Assembly: GCA_966424055.1 (NCBI GenBank)
Contig: CBJLMB010000028.1
Location: 25,968-89,967 of the forward strand
Direction of reading: 5' to 3'
DNA: 64,000 nucleotides
DNA from: Deminuibacter sp966424055
Lineage (GTDB): Bacteria; Bacteroidota; Bacteroidia; Chitinophagales; Chitinophagaceae
A program made the position numbers and the translations under genes. The notes under the pieces are model-generated. The model was not told the DNA's origin and did not search any database. It saw only the letters and a list, made by a program, of their open reading frames with translations. Shown here piece by piece: positions 1 through 9,500 of this stretch; within the stretch, counting starts at the first letter, position 1, and the number at the start of each line of letters is the position of its first letter.

Positions 1-550
1 GCAGGTATTCCACAGTGGTCAGGTCTTCCAGTGATTCCTTGACACAGGCAAAATGCAGTGGGGCCTTGTACAGGTAAGCTTTCAGGAACTGCCAGTAATG
101 GATCAGCTTTTCATGAATGCTGTTGAACTGATCCTGCTGTTTGGCAAAATCCTGCAGCCAGAACCATTGAACAATGCCTGCTTCATACAGGCTGGTAGGT
201 GTGTCTGCATTAAACTCCAGTAATTTCAGTTGTCCGTTATTGTAACAGAGATCGAAGCGGCCATAGATGGCGGGATGATCTTCTGTCCATGTTTTTTCAA
301 TATAGGCGGTTATCCATTCCGGTATACTGAAGCGGCTATACAGGTGGTTGTCGATAACATGCTGTACTGCGGCCAGGCTCATATCCCACAACTCGGCGGT
401 GGCTTTTTCTATCAGGAGTATCTCATCCATCGTAAAAGAATAATAAGCCGATTCATCCCAGTAAGGAACATGGGTAGTATGAAAACCAAACCCGAGCTGC
501 TCTACAGCCTGCTGCCAGTTATTGCGTGGTGTTATGGAAATGCGTTTCAT
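1..550 (-). CDS. ygiC: YgiC-like glutathionylspermidine synthase-family ATP-grasp protein (5' part only)
   Basis: Conceptual translation of the minus strand from the ATG at 550 is open to the window edge (about 183 residues), so the C-terminal part lies outside. It begins MKRISITPRNNW and contains GFGFHT, PYWDESAYY, FNADTPTSLYEA, QWFWL and DQFNS, which match the N-terminal half of the E. coli YgiC/YjfC family (pre-ATP-grasp domain of glutathionylspermidine synthase-like enzymes). Known family members use ATP to form an amide bond; the substrate of YgiC-type proteins is unsettled. The Mg-ATP site should lie in the missing C-terminal part. The two upstream genes on the same strand are small lipoproteins, and the nearer one has a YgiB-like tail, so this is probably a ygiB-ygiC type operon. 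The family call is secure; the exact reaction is not. Confidence 0.88.
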   Translation of the reverse strand, partial: MKRISITPRNNWQQAVEQLGFGFHTTHVPYWDESAYYSFTMDEILLIEKATAELWDMSLAAVQHVIDNHLYSRFSIPEWITAYIEKTWTEDHPAIYGRFDLCYNNGQLKLLEFNADTPTSLYEAGIVQWFWLQDFAKQQDQFNSIHEKLIHYWQFLKAYLYKAPLHFACVKESLEDLTTVEYL

Positions 551-551
551 T

Positions 552-594
552 GTTCAATTGTTCAATTGTTTCATTGTTGAATGGTTGTGGTGAG
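552..594. repeat. Short word-like tandem repeat between ygiC-like gene and lipoprotein gene
   Basis: The gap 551-627 contains overlapping copies of the word TTGTTCAA followed by TTTCATTGTTGAATGGTTG. A near copy of the second part (TTTCATTGTTTGATGGTTG) recurs about 1.1 kb away at 1709-1727. It is non-coding and low in complexity. Function unknown. Confidence 0.6.
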
Positions 595-627
595 GGGGTG
601 GAATAAGCAGGAAATGCATGGCCATTT

Positions 628-951
628 TTAAGAAGATACACTGAATGCACCCCTGCCAAAACCACCGCGGCTCACGGCAGATTTAAAACCGTTGCTGCCT
701 ATATTAGACGATTCGTGTATGCCGCCGGAATAATAACCGGCTTTTTCATACATGCCATTGCGGTAAATGCCATAAGGCCTGAATGCATAGAACCAGATAT
801 GAGGGCCGCCATGATAACCATAGGCCCTTGAATAAGGAGCCGTGCTGTCGCTGCGCAGGTACACCTGTTGCTGGTAGGTTGGTGTTGGCCTGTTGCACGA
901 TGCCAGCAATGCAGTAATAAGTATTAGTTCGATATGTGCTGATTTTTTCAT
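628..951 (-). CDS. Small lipoprotein with YgiB-like (DUF1190-like) C-terminus
   Basis: 107 residues from the ATG at 951; an in-frame ATG at 960 adds three residues. The N-terminus is a short hydrophobic stretch ending LLASC, a type II lipoprotein signal with Cys lipidation. The mature part is rich in Tyr, Gly and Arg (YGYHGGPHIWFYAFRPYG) and ends SRGGFGRGAFSVSS. E. coli YgiB, encoded next to ygiC, has a TRGGFG motif near its C-terminus, and this protein lies directly upstream of a YgiC-like gene. The link to YgiB rests on that motif plus gene order. No catalytic motif is visible. It is probably anchored in the periplasm or outer membrane and co-transcribed with the ygiC-like gene. Confidence 0.75.
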   Translation of the reverse strand: MKKSAHIELILITALLASCNRPTPTYQQQVYLRSDSTAPYSRAYGYHGGPHIWFYAFRPYGIYRNGMYEKAGYYSGGIHESSNIGSNGFKSAVSRGGFGRGAFSVSS

Positions 952-1005
952 GTCTTGCATTATTGGCTGCAGGCAGGTTTGCCGCAGCCGTCAAAAAAAG
1001 GGTGA

Positions 1006-1326
1006 CTATTTTACCGTGATGTAGATCTCATAATCCTTTTTCACTTTTACATTCCGGGTATCACCCTGGTCGTTTTCGGCTGTGGTTTGCTCTATACCCA
1101 AGGCGGGTATGGTATCGCGGTACAACACTGTTTTGCAGATGTTGTAATGCACCCATATTTTATGGGTAGTGGTAAGCACATCATGCGTGCTGTCGAGATG
1201 CGAAACGTTGACAGAGGTTTCTACCGAACCGTTTTTGTTGACAGATTCAGTAATGTCTTCATTATCGCTGTTGCAGGACAACAGCAGGGTAGTGCCGGCC
1301 AATACGGCCAGGAACAGTGTTTTCAT
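1006..1326 (-). CDS. Small hypothetical lipoprotein
   Basis: 106 residues from the ATG at 1326, chosen because it starts directly at a clean signal (MKTLFLAVLAGTTLLLSC). A longer reading to 1368 would put 14 unlikely residues in front. The lipobox LLSC gives lipidation at Cys18. The mature domain is polar, with a segment CKTVLYRDTIPA and a Lys-rich end (VKVKKDYEIYITVK). I recognise no family. It is on the same strand as, and 54 nt upstream of, the next lipoprotein gene, so it is probably the first gene of that small operon. Confidence 0.7.
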   Translation of the reverse strand: MKTLFLAVLAGTTLLLSCNSDNEDITESVNKNGSVETSVNVSHLDSTHDVLTTTHKIWVHYNICKTVLYRDTIPALGIEQTTAENDQGDTRNVKVKKDYEIYITVK

Positions 1327-1858
1327 GTATGCGTGTGCTGATTTGATTGGAAAATGAAAGTATAACAAATCCCCTCCCGTATTTTCCGTGGTAAAACGGA
1401 TACCGGGATTGCTACAAATACCAGGTGGTGAACTACTTCAGTTAGTGCTGGGGTAAATAGCCTGGAAAAAAGAAAAGTGCATTGTTGCGGGCGGTTTCAC
1501 ACACCGGCGGTAGCCAACCGGGGGAAACACAATCATGTGGTTCATAATTTTAGGAGCGATACTCCTATTTGGTTTGATGGAGTAAAGATACTACAGGCAA
1601 CACAGGACGTGTTAGTATATCAGGGAACAATGGTAATGGCGGCAGGAAGAATGGAAAAGTATGTGTGATGAGTGGAGAGGGAGAGTTCAATCGTTCCATT
1701 GGTTTAACTGTTTCATTGTTTGATGGTTGTGTTGATACGGTTGAGCACTTTAGCAATCTAACCATCCAACAATCTAACCATCCAACAATCTAACCATCCA
1801 ACAATCTAACCATCAACCCATCTAACCATCAACCCATCTAACAATCACCCCATCCCTC
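1327..1858. other. Gene-free stretch with low-complexity repeats
   Basis: No convincing gene is seen in 1327-1858. Short ORFs on both strands lack start signals or family features. The left half is the promoter region of the lipoprotein gene at 1006. The right half (about 1690-1855) is made of short repeated words, annotated separately. Confidence 0.6.
1755..1850. repeat. 16-bp tandem repeat, unit AATCTAACCATCCAAC and variants
   Basis: Three exact 16-bp units start at 1755, 1771 and 1787. About three degraded units follow, in which CCATCCAAC becomes CCATCAACC. Immediately before the array, GTTTGATGGTTGTG carries the same word on the opposite strand, so the locus has partial inverted symmetry. 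The period is too short for CRISPR and there are no spacers. Confidence 0.8.
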
Positions 1859-2266
1859 CTACATCGTTTCCTGTTCGTCTTTGTTCCTGGGTTTCCAGTA
1901 AATATAATAATAGGCCAGTATGAGTATGCCGATGGCAAAGGGGATGATGGCGAGATGTTTGAAGGTGATACCTGGCAAGATGTCTTTTTCATCAAAATGA
2001 AAAAATTCGCTGATCATCCAGTACGAATTGGCGGTGATCCACACCGTGATGGCTACATTATGGCATAGTTCAGACACAAATTGCCGGGTACGCCAGGCAA
2101 TAATGATAGAAATGATCAATGTAGGAAAAATCATAATCAGTCCCAGCGGTTTCCATACCAGGCACCAGCTAATGTCTTTTAGCAGCCAGAAAACAATGTG
2201 CAGGTTTTCCATTTTCCGGTAGCGAAGGGGTATGCTATAAACGGATACGTTTTGATCGTTGTTCAT
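1859..2266 (-). CDS. Hypothetical integral membrane protein, about 3-4 TM segments
   Basis: 135 residues with hydrophobic segments at roughly residues 37-57 (KPLGLIMIFPTLIISIII), 70-86 (NVAITVWITANSYWMI) and 106-126 (LAIIPFAIGILILAYYYIYW), plus a possible weak one at 22-38. The C-terminus is polar and charged (KPRNKDEQETM), probably cytoplasmic. No family is recognised, though the size and topology resemble small Bacteroidota membrane proteins of unknown function. It has its own strand neighbours at a distance and its stop abuts the 16-bp repeat array. Confidence 0.65.
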   Translation of the reverse strand: MNNDQNVSVYSIPLRYRKMENLHIVFWLLKDISWCLVWKPLGLIMIFPTLIISIIIAWRTRQFVSELCHNVAITVWITANSYWMISEFFHFDEKDILPGITFKHLAIIPFAIGILILAYYYIYWKPRNKDEQETM

Positions 2267-2310
2267 GCCAGCGTTGTTTGGTCGCGCGCGAAAATAAAAA
2301 AAGCGGGCGG

Positions 2311-3378
2311 TTAAAGGCTTAAAATTCTGGCAAAACGCCGCACATCTGCGGTGGCATCGAGCGGTTCATCGTACAACAGGTGCCGGGTGAGCTGTTCTGC
2401 AAAATAAGGCGCCAGCGAGCAGCCCTTGGTGCCCATGCCGTTGAGAATACCTGCCTGGGGATAATGCGGGTGCAGGCCTACAAATGGCCTTCTCTCTACT
2501 GCTACCACCGGCCGTACGGATGATAAGTGGTCGATAACGGTGAAACCTGTTTTAAGCACGTATTGTAAGGACTGGATAGTTTTTTCCCTGAACCCCGGCG
2601 AAGGCTGTGTATCGGTGAATTCATTTTCATAGCTGCTACCGATCCACCAAAGGCCATCGTACCAGGGAACAAGGGTCATAGGGCCGAATTTGTAAATATG
2701 TTCGGCCGGCAAATATGGGATATCAGCAATCAGTGCCTGGCCTTTGTTGAGGCCGAAAGGCAGCTTACTCCATAATGGGTTGAACATGGAGGCAACACCA
2801 TCGCAGAAAAGGATTTTTTTTGCACGGATGTTTTTGTACTGCACACCACTTGCATCGAATGATAATGCATTGCTATCAAAGTGTTCTTCCATCAGGGCAT
2901 TTTCATTGGCCAGCTTCTGCCGCCACCCTTTGAGCAGTGGATGGAGTTGTACCAGTAATGTTGGGTTGATAGCTACTACTCCATGATAAAAATGGAACAA
3001 ATGCTCGAACTGTTCCCTGATTGTATCCGCTACGGGATGAAGATAGGGGTTATGTTCTGCGATCCTGCCGGCATAGGCACCGGCCATTTGTACAGAGGGC
3101 GGGAAGGCCATCACACTGCAGGATTGTACCAGGTTCTCACCGGTATCATGACCCATGCGGCGGTAAGCATCCGCTACAAACGGCAGCAGCTCATCGGCCA
3201 TCCAGGTGGTCACTACCTGTCTGCCGGTTACAGGATTGATCACGCCACTGGCCACTTTACTGGCGCTAAAAGGCTGCGGCTGGTCGATGACAATAATCGC
3301 CTGACCTTCTCTCCAAAGATTCCAGCTAAGAAAACTGCCGCAGATACCCTGGCCTATGATGATATAATCCACTTGCAT
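2311..3378 (-). CDS. FAD-dependent oxidoreductase of the DAO (glycine/D-amino acid oxidase-like) family
   Basis: 355 residues from the ATG at 3378. This start places the dinucleotide fold at the N-terminus: MQVDYIIIGQGICGSF with GxGxxG and an acidic strand end (IIVIDQ), the usual FAD-binding pattern. VASGVINPVTGR is the conserved loop of DAO-type flavoproteins, and the C-terminal GMGTKGCSLAPYFAEQL matches the flavin-contacting end of the family. It is about the expected length for single-domain DAO proteins. The reading frame stays open upstream to 3489, but that stretch overlaps repeat DNA and has no signal. The substrate cannot be read; relatives oxidise amine or amino-acid C-N bonds. A TTTATTTG box, one base off TAnnTTTG, ends 4 nt before the ATG. 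Confidence 0.85.
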   Translation of the reverse strand: MQVDYIIIGQGICGSFLSWNLWREGQAIIVIDQPQPFSASKVASGVINPVTGRQVVTTWMADELLPFVADAYRRMGHDTGENLVQSCSVMAFPPSVQMAGAYAGRIAEHNPYLHPVADTIREQFEHLFHFYHGVVAINPTLLVQLHPLLKGWRQKLANENALMEEHFDSNALSFDASGVQYKNIRAKKILFCDGVASMFNPLWSKLPFGLNKGQALIADIPYLPAEHIYKFGPMTLVPWYDGLWWIGSSYENEFTDTQPSPGFREKTIQSLQYVLKTGFTVIDHLSSVRPVVAVERRPFVGLHPHYPQAGILNGMGTKGCSLAPYFAEQLTRHLLYDEPLDATADVRRFARILSL

Positions 3379-3414
3379 GATGCAAATAAACGAAAATAAA
3401 AGCACGGTGTCCAG

Positions 3415-3530
3415 CAGGCAGTCGTGATCGTGATACGTCAATCGTGAATCGTGAGTAATGCCGTGTGCAGTTCTCATACATATATTCATCCACTAGCGAT
3501 TCACCACTAGCCACTCGCGTCGGTATACAA
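3415..3530. repeat. Word-like repeat locus (CGTGATCGTGA / ATCGTGAATCGTGAG and inverted GCGATTCACC)
   Basis: The gap upstream of the oxidoreductase gene holds repeated words on one side (AATCGTGAATCGTGAG) and the reverse-complement word on the other (AGCGATTCACCACTAGCCACT). It could fold as an imperfect hairpin of about 100 nt. No coding features. Confidence 0.6.
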
Positions 3531-3597
3531 CCAGTAACCCCAGTACAAATCCTTTACGCGAGTATACCAGACTGTAATCCGTACATGGTTTTTCCTG

Positions 3598-6500
3598 CTA
3601 TTGTGCAGCCACATTGATCTTAAGACCATTGCTGTGTGCACTTATTTCCGGTGCATACATGCACTGGATGGTGGTAATGCCGGCGCCAAAGCTGCCGCTG
3701 TGGGTAATATGAACGGGGTATTCAAATACGTAAGTGCCCCTGCGCAGGTTGCCTATAAAGAAATGGCTGGCCGCATCCCTGGTGGATTCATAATAGCCCA
3801 GGCCATCCTGCCATTTGTAACCACTCAATACATCTGTGGGCTCCATGGTTGCTGAACGGGCATCTTTCAGGTGCACATATTCCAGGTCGCGGCTGCTTCT
3901 TATTTCTATCCTGATCTTTATCTTATCACCTACTTTCAGTTCCTGGCCATCAGCGACAGGAGATAATACGGGGCCGTTGCTGCTGCTTTTTTCCACAAAC
4001 AATTTCCTGTCAACAGTGAGTGGTCCGCCTGCAGCGGTTATTTTATCATTGTCTTCAAAATACTGCCAGTAAACAGCACCCCAGGCTATTGCGGTTGCAC
4101 TGTTTTTGCCGCTGGTTTTGGTGCTGATGGTGATATTACCCATTTCAGGCACTACTTTGCTGCCATCGATATGCTGCTGGAAATAGCCTCCTGCTGTATC
4201 CAGTGGTAAAGCATAATTACCCAGCTGAAATGAGGTTGGCTGTATCTGGTTGTTTACAGTTTCGCCATCTGCAAGCAATGCATAACAGGCATCGGCAGTA
4301 GCAGCATTGGTTTTCCAATTATGTGTTTGCTTGTTGAACAATAACCAGGTACGCATCTGGCTGATCGCTTCTTTCAGCTGCGCTGTGGGTTGATCGCTGT
4401 TGAGTTCAAGCGCAAAAAGCAATACTGTTGCCTGGTGTTCTATGGGTGAGGGATGCCAGAAACAAGTGATCCTGTCTTTCCAGTACATACCCATCACGCT
4501 GTCTGTAACCGCATTTTCCAGTATGGAAGGAAGAATATTGCTGCGCACAAATTGCTTTTCATTGTTGCGGTTCAATACCAGTCCGATCAATGCCTTATTA
4601 TAAATGGTTTGTGTGGCCCAGTGTTTTTTAGCCAGCTGGTAGTAGTAATTATAAGCTGTTTTATTTTGCAGCGGAACATCCCTGTAATAACTGCGCATCA
4701 CCAGGTATTGCAGATCGGTGGGCCCTAGCAGTATGATTTTTTCTTTTACAGAAGGATGGCTGGTATTGTAACGTGTAAGCATATAGCGGTCGAGATAAGG
4801 CACCGCTTTGCGGATGATCATTTGCAGCTTATCGGTTATATCTGCCGGTAATGCATGCAGGGCCTGCAGCTTACCGATACCGGTAAGTATGTAATTGGTC
4901 ATGTAGGGATCTGCAGGGCCGCTTTTAAACCAGGGGAATGCACCTTCCGGCAACTGCAACTGTTGCAGTTGCAGAATAGCCGATGCTGCGCCTGACGCGA
5001 TACCGGCGGAGTTGAACAGCTCTGCGATATTTTTTTTCTGCTCGCTTTCTGACTGTGCATCCATTACCCAGGGGGTTTCCTGCAATACAATTTGTTTCAG
5101 TGTTTCATTTTGCTGCAGTTTGCTTTGCAGCATGGCGGAATCTTTTTCCCATTGCCCGAACAATGTTTGAATACGGGGCTGCTGCTGAACAATGTTGGCA
5201 GCCAGCAGATTGGCATATAAGCGGTTAAACACCTGATCGGCACATGCTTCTTTTTTCTCTGCGAGGTAGGGTAAAGCCTGTATGGCATACCAGGCAGGGT
5301 TACCGGTGAACTCTACTGTTAAACCCTGCTGCGTAAGCGTGCCGCTTTGTGTATGGGCCAGCTTATCGAAGCTGAATTGCCTGGTGGTACTGCCTTTTAC
5401 CAGTAAAGGCAGTGTTTCTGTAACCAGCGTGCGGTTGCTCAAAACAGCCAGCTCATGTTCTTCTCCATCTCCGTATTGCCCCGCCTTTGCACTGATGCGT
5501 AATGTTATGGGCTGGTTGTAATTGAATGGTATGGTGATGGGGAATTTCACCACCGCAGACTGCCCTGCTGCTGCAGTGAAGTACTGGTTGGGAAATACAT
5601 TCTGGAAGAGGCCATCCACGGGCTGATTGGTGGTAGCATCCAGCAACTGCAGCTGTGCCTGCCCGCTGAGCTCTGTGCTGCTCAGGTTGCTGATCTTTGC
5701 GCTAAGCTCCATATGATCACCGTTGCGTACGAAACGGGGCATATTGGGCTGCACCATCAGTGTTTTCTGTGAAATGACTGTTTGCTGCTGAAGGCCTGCA
5801 GCCAGTTCGCGCGTATGGGCAAAGCTCATCCATTTCCATTGCGTAACTGCATCGGGCATGGTAAAACTGAAGCTGTAATTGCCGGAAGAATCGGCATACA
5901 ACTGCGGGAAGAAAAACGCTGTTTCATCAAAGTGCCTGCGTACCTGCACCGGCTGCTCTTGCTGGCCGGCTTTGGTGGTAATGATCACAACACCATTGGC
6001 GGCACGTGCACCGTATATAGCTGTTGCGGCATCGCCTTTGAGAACATTCATAGATGCTATATCTGCTGCTGGTATTTTGCTGCCATCGGCTGTTACAACA
6101 CCATCTACCACGTACAATGGCGCGGCCCCGTCTTCTGAAGCACCTTGTATTCTTAAGTCAGCATTACCGGCAGCTGGTTTGAAGTTGGCAACCATTGATT
6201 CCTGCATGGCCGGCGCCGTAGGTGCCGCCAGTGATTTACGCATCATGTTTCTAGCGCCATAGCCAACTATTGTTACATGATCGTAAGTGTCATATGTGTT
6301 ATTAAGATGTGTGAGCAGTTCATCGTATTTCTTTTGATAAACAGGGCTGCTTTTGCTTATCCAGTTGGTATTACTGCTGCCTGCATTGAAATTATTACTG
6401 TTCTCCCACCTGTTATAGTAATAAGCAGTTGACCAGAAAGAAGGCATAGTCCAGTCATGTTGCTTAAACTGGTCAAGAGAGGCATCATACATACTGGTGA

Positions 6501-9500
6501 GCAGTTCGGCAGCCAGTTTTTCACCTTTGTTCCCTGTTACGGTTACCGTCCATTTTTCTTTGCTGCCAGGTTCGGTTTTATCACGGAAACTAAGGTAACT
6601 GATGTTGAGTGAATGATTGTTGCCTGGTGTTTGCAGCATACCACCGCCTGAATAGAAACGGTTGTTTTTTACATAAGCATAAAAAAGGGCCTGTGCATTG
6701 TCACCGCTGAGTGTAATTGTGCTGTTGCTGAAATCGTTGAAATTGTACGAGGTGTTCTGCTGATCCTGTTTGGTTTCGGCATACCGGATAAGATGTACAT
6801 CCGGCGCAGAGGAGCCTACTGTGATGTTCTTATCACCGGTATTTTCTTCCTGCTGCTGGTAGGTCCAGTTGTACTGCGGTACAGGCGGTGCATGGTTACC
6901 TGCCTGGTACAGCTGGATGTACTGCACATCTTTAATGGTATCACCATTGTCGTACAATTTGGCTTCAACCGCATACCAGCCTGCTGATAAGCGGGTGTTG
7001 TTCATCTGTAGTGCTGTTGCGCCGGTAGTAAAAGCAGTGGCGAAGCTTGCCTGGTCTTTAGGCCAGTAACGATAATCATCTTCATTACTGTATGCATCAT
7101 GCGGGAATTGCTGTATATAAGTGCTCTCATCCATCACAAACTGATCAGGTCTTTGCCAGTAGCGGTTCCTGATAAGACGGTTAGGCGATTGCAGCGGGTA
7201 AACAGCTGCCTGTACACTGGCCGGTATGCTTTTACCTGCCAGATTTTGTGTGGTGATATTGAGCTTGCTGAAACTATCCAGTCTTGCTGTTGTGGGAATA
7301 TTTATTTTCAACAGCAACGAGTGATAGCCTATAGATAAGCGGGTATCTTTTTCCCTTGTTTCGCCATTGTTATCAGTAACAGAAGCATGAATGGAAAAAT
7401 CAAATACCGGTGCTGTTTTTTTGCTGACAGATGAATCGGGTGTCGCCGCAAAGCGGATGGTAAAACGGCCCTCTGCATCAGTGCTCACCTGGCCATTGGC
7501 GATATTCCTGGAAGCGCCCGGGAAAAATGGCATACGGCCATGGAAAAGCCAGGGATAGGGGAAATGGGTATTGCGGGTGATATCGAATTTTAAACCGGCA
7601 TTACCAATCGTATTGCCGGCATAAGCTTTAACCTGTCCCGTAACTGTGATACTATCATTTAGTTTATAGGTGGATGCCAGTGTGTCGAAGCTGATATAAA
7701 AGCTGGGGCGTTTGTATTCTTCCACGCTGAATTGGGCACTGCCGGTGATCTTAAGCGTTGCAATCCGGAAAGAACCGGTCAGCACATTTTGGGGCAGGCG
7801 GAAACGCCCCGCAAAGGAACCGTAATTATTGGGGATGAATGAAAGTGAATCTATTTTCTGGTTGTTGACATCATATAACACAACCCTGATACTGTCTTTG
7901 GGCTGGTAACAATAAGGTTTGTCGGTGCTGTCTTTTGTAATGGCTATGCCTTTAAAATAAACAGTTTGCCCGGGGCGGTAAATACTTCTGTCGGTAAAAA
8001 AGAAAATACGGGCATTCTTTTTTTCTTCATCTGCACCGGCTTTTAAAACAGTTTCATTGGTGAAAGGAATATAGTCGGCATTGCTGAGGCTTAGCGTATC
8101 GTTTTGGCCGATCAATTTTATCTGCAGGTTCCTTACTTTTTCATCGTAATTGCCCAGCTGGAAATAACCATTTTTGTCGGTTGTTTTTGTTTCAATCAGC
8201 ACGGGTTTGTTGCTATTGCTGCTGTTGTTCCATTCCATGCGGCTGATGGCAGCGCGCACCTGCGAAACAGGTTGGCCACTTTCCCTGTCCAGCACAAAAT
8301 AATCTTTCCCATGATGGATATAACTGAGCGCCGATACTGAAAAAAACTGTGCTGCCATCTGGTCGGTATTGCTATTGAAACCAGGGCGGGCGCTGCCTAT
8401 AAAAAGGTATTTGCCGGGAGGCAGTGCATCGATCTTTATTTCTGTGGCATGTGTTTGGTAATCATGGGTGGCGGGTAATACCTGGTTGAAACGGAGAAAA
8501 GAACTCAATGAGGTTATCTTCTTCCAGAAATCGTCCCGGTAATAATTGTCATCGTCTGCGCCGGCGGGAAAGCGGATCAGTCTTCCATACAAGGTGTCTA
8601 CATTCTGGTAGCGTACATACATACGGAATGGTGCGCCCGGACTGTTTACGGTTTCGGTTTGAACGAACAGGGATTTTTCTGTGATATTATCCCTGAGTTG
8701 CATCATGTTGACATTGCCCTCATTTAAACTGCCGGTATTATCCAGGTGCTGGTCAATGATGGCTTTGGCCTTCACCTTATTGTATCGCTTGCTGCTATCG
8801 CCGGTTTGCAGCGGGTCATAATTGCTGTTCTCTGCCAGCAGGGCGGCCTGTAAATACCATGCCTGCTGTGTTACAGGGTTACCCTGGTAAACAGTGGTGA
8901 GCTGTTTCAGCGCATGGGCATACAACTGCTCTTTATCGGCATTGGTAGATTGCTGGTATACCCAGCTGATGCGTTCAATATCTACATCGGCCAGTGCAGA
9001 AACGGATGCATCGTTCTGATGAAAGCGCAGTAATGACTGGAACAAACGAAGCGCTTGTTGTGCGATGCTGTCGGTGCCTGATGCCGTGCTGAAATTGTGC
9101 TGTATAAAACTGCCGGCAGGGGCAAAAGCTGCGGGATCACTGAAATGTGAAGACTGGTTGAGCTGTGCGGCAAATGCATCGCCTGATTTATAAAAATCCA
9201 ATGCCTTATGGGCAAGCAGATCGAACAGCGTGGGGCGCAGCTGGCGGGTATTGCCGGCTATGATAACGGGTTCATATTTATCCAGTCTGGTTTGCTGCAA
9301 CTGTGTGGCTGGTTGTAATGCCTCCTTGTATAAGGTGGAGATGCGGTTGTAAAAGTCGGCAGTATTCCAGGTGGCAATATCCTGTTTCTGGTAGGGGATT
9401 GTGTTGCTCCTGTTGTACAGGCGCCAGCGGTTCTGGTCGAAATAATCGTGATAAGTGGCCGCCAGTATCGTTTGCAATATACTTTTCTGCGGAACTGAAA

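Noticed and set aside
1755..1850. Tandem repeats as a CRISPR array
   Set aside because: The unit is 16 bp, copies abut with no spacers, and there are no cas genes.
5975..6170. Separate TonB-receptor gene or assembly join inside the macroglobulin
   Set aside because: The plug-like segment is in one uninterrupted frame, with macroglobulin sequence on both sides.
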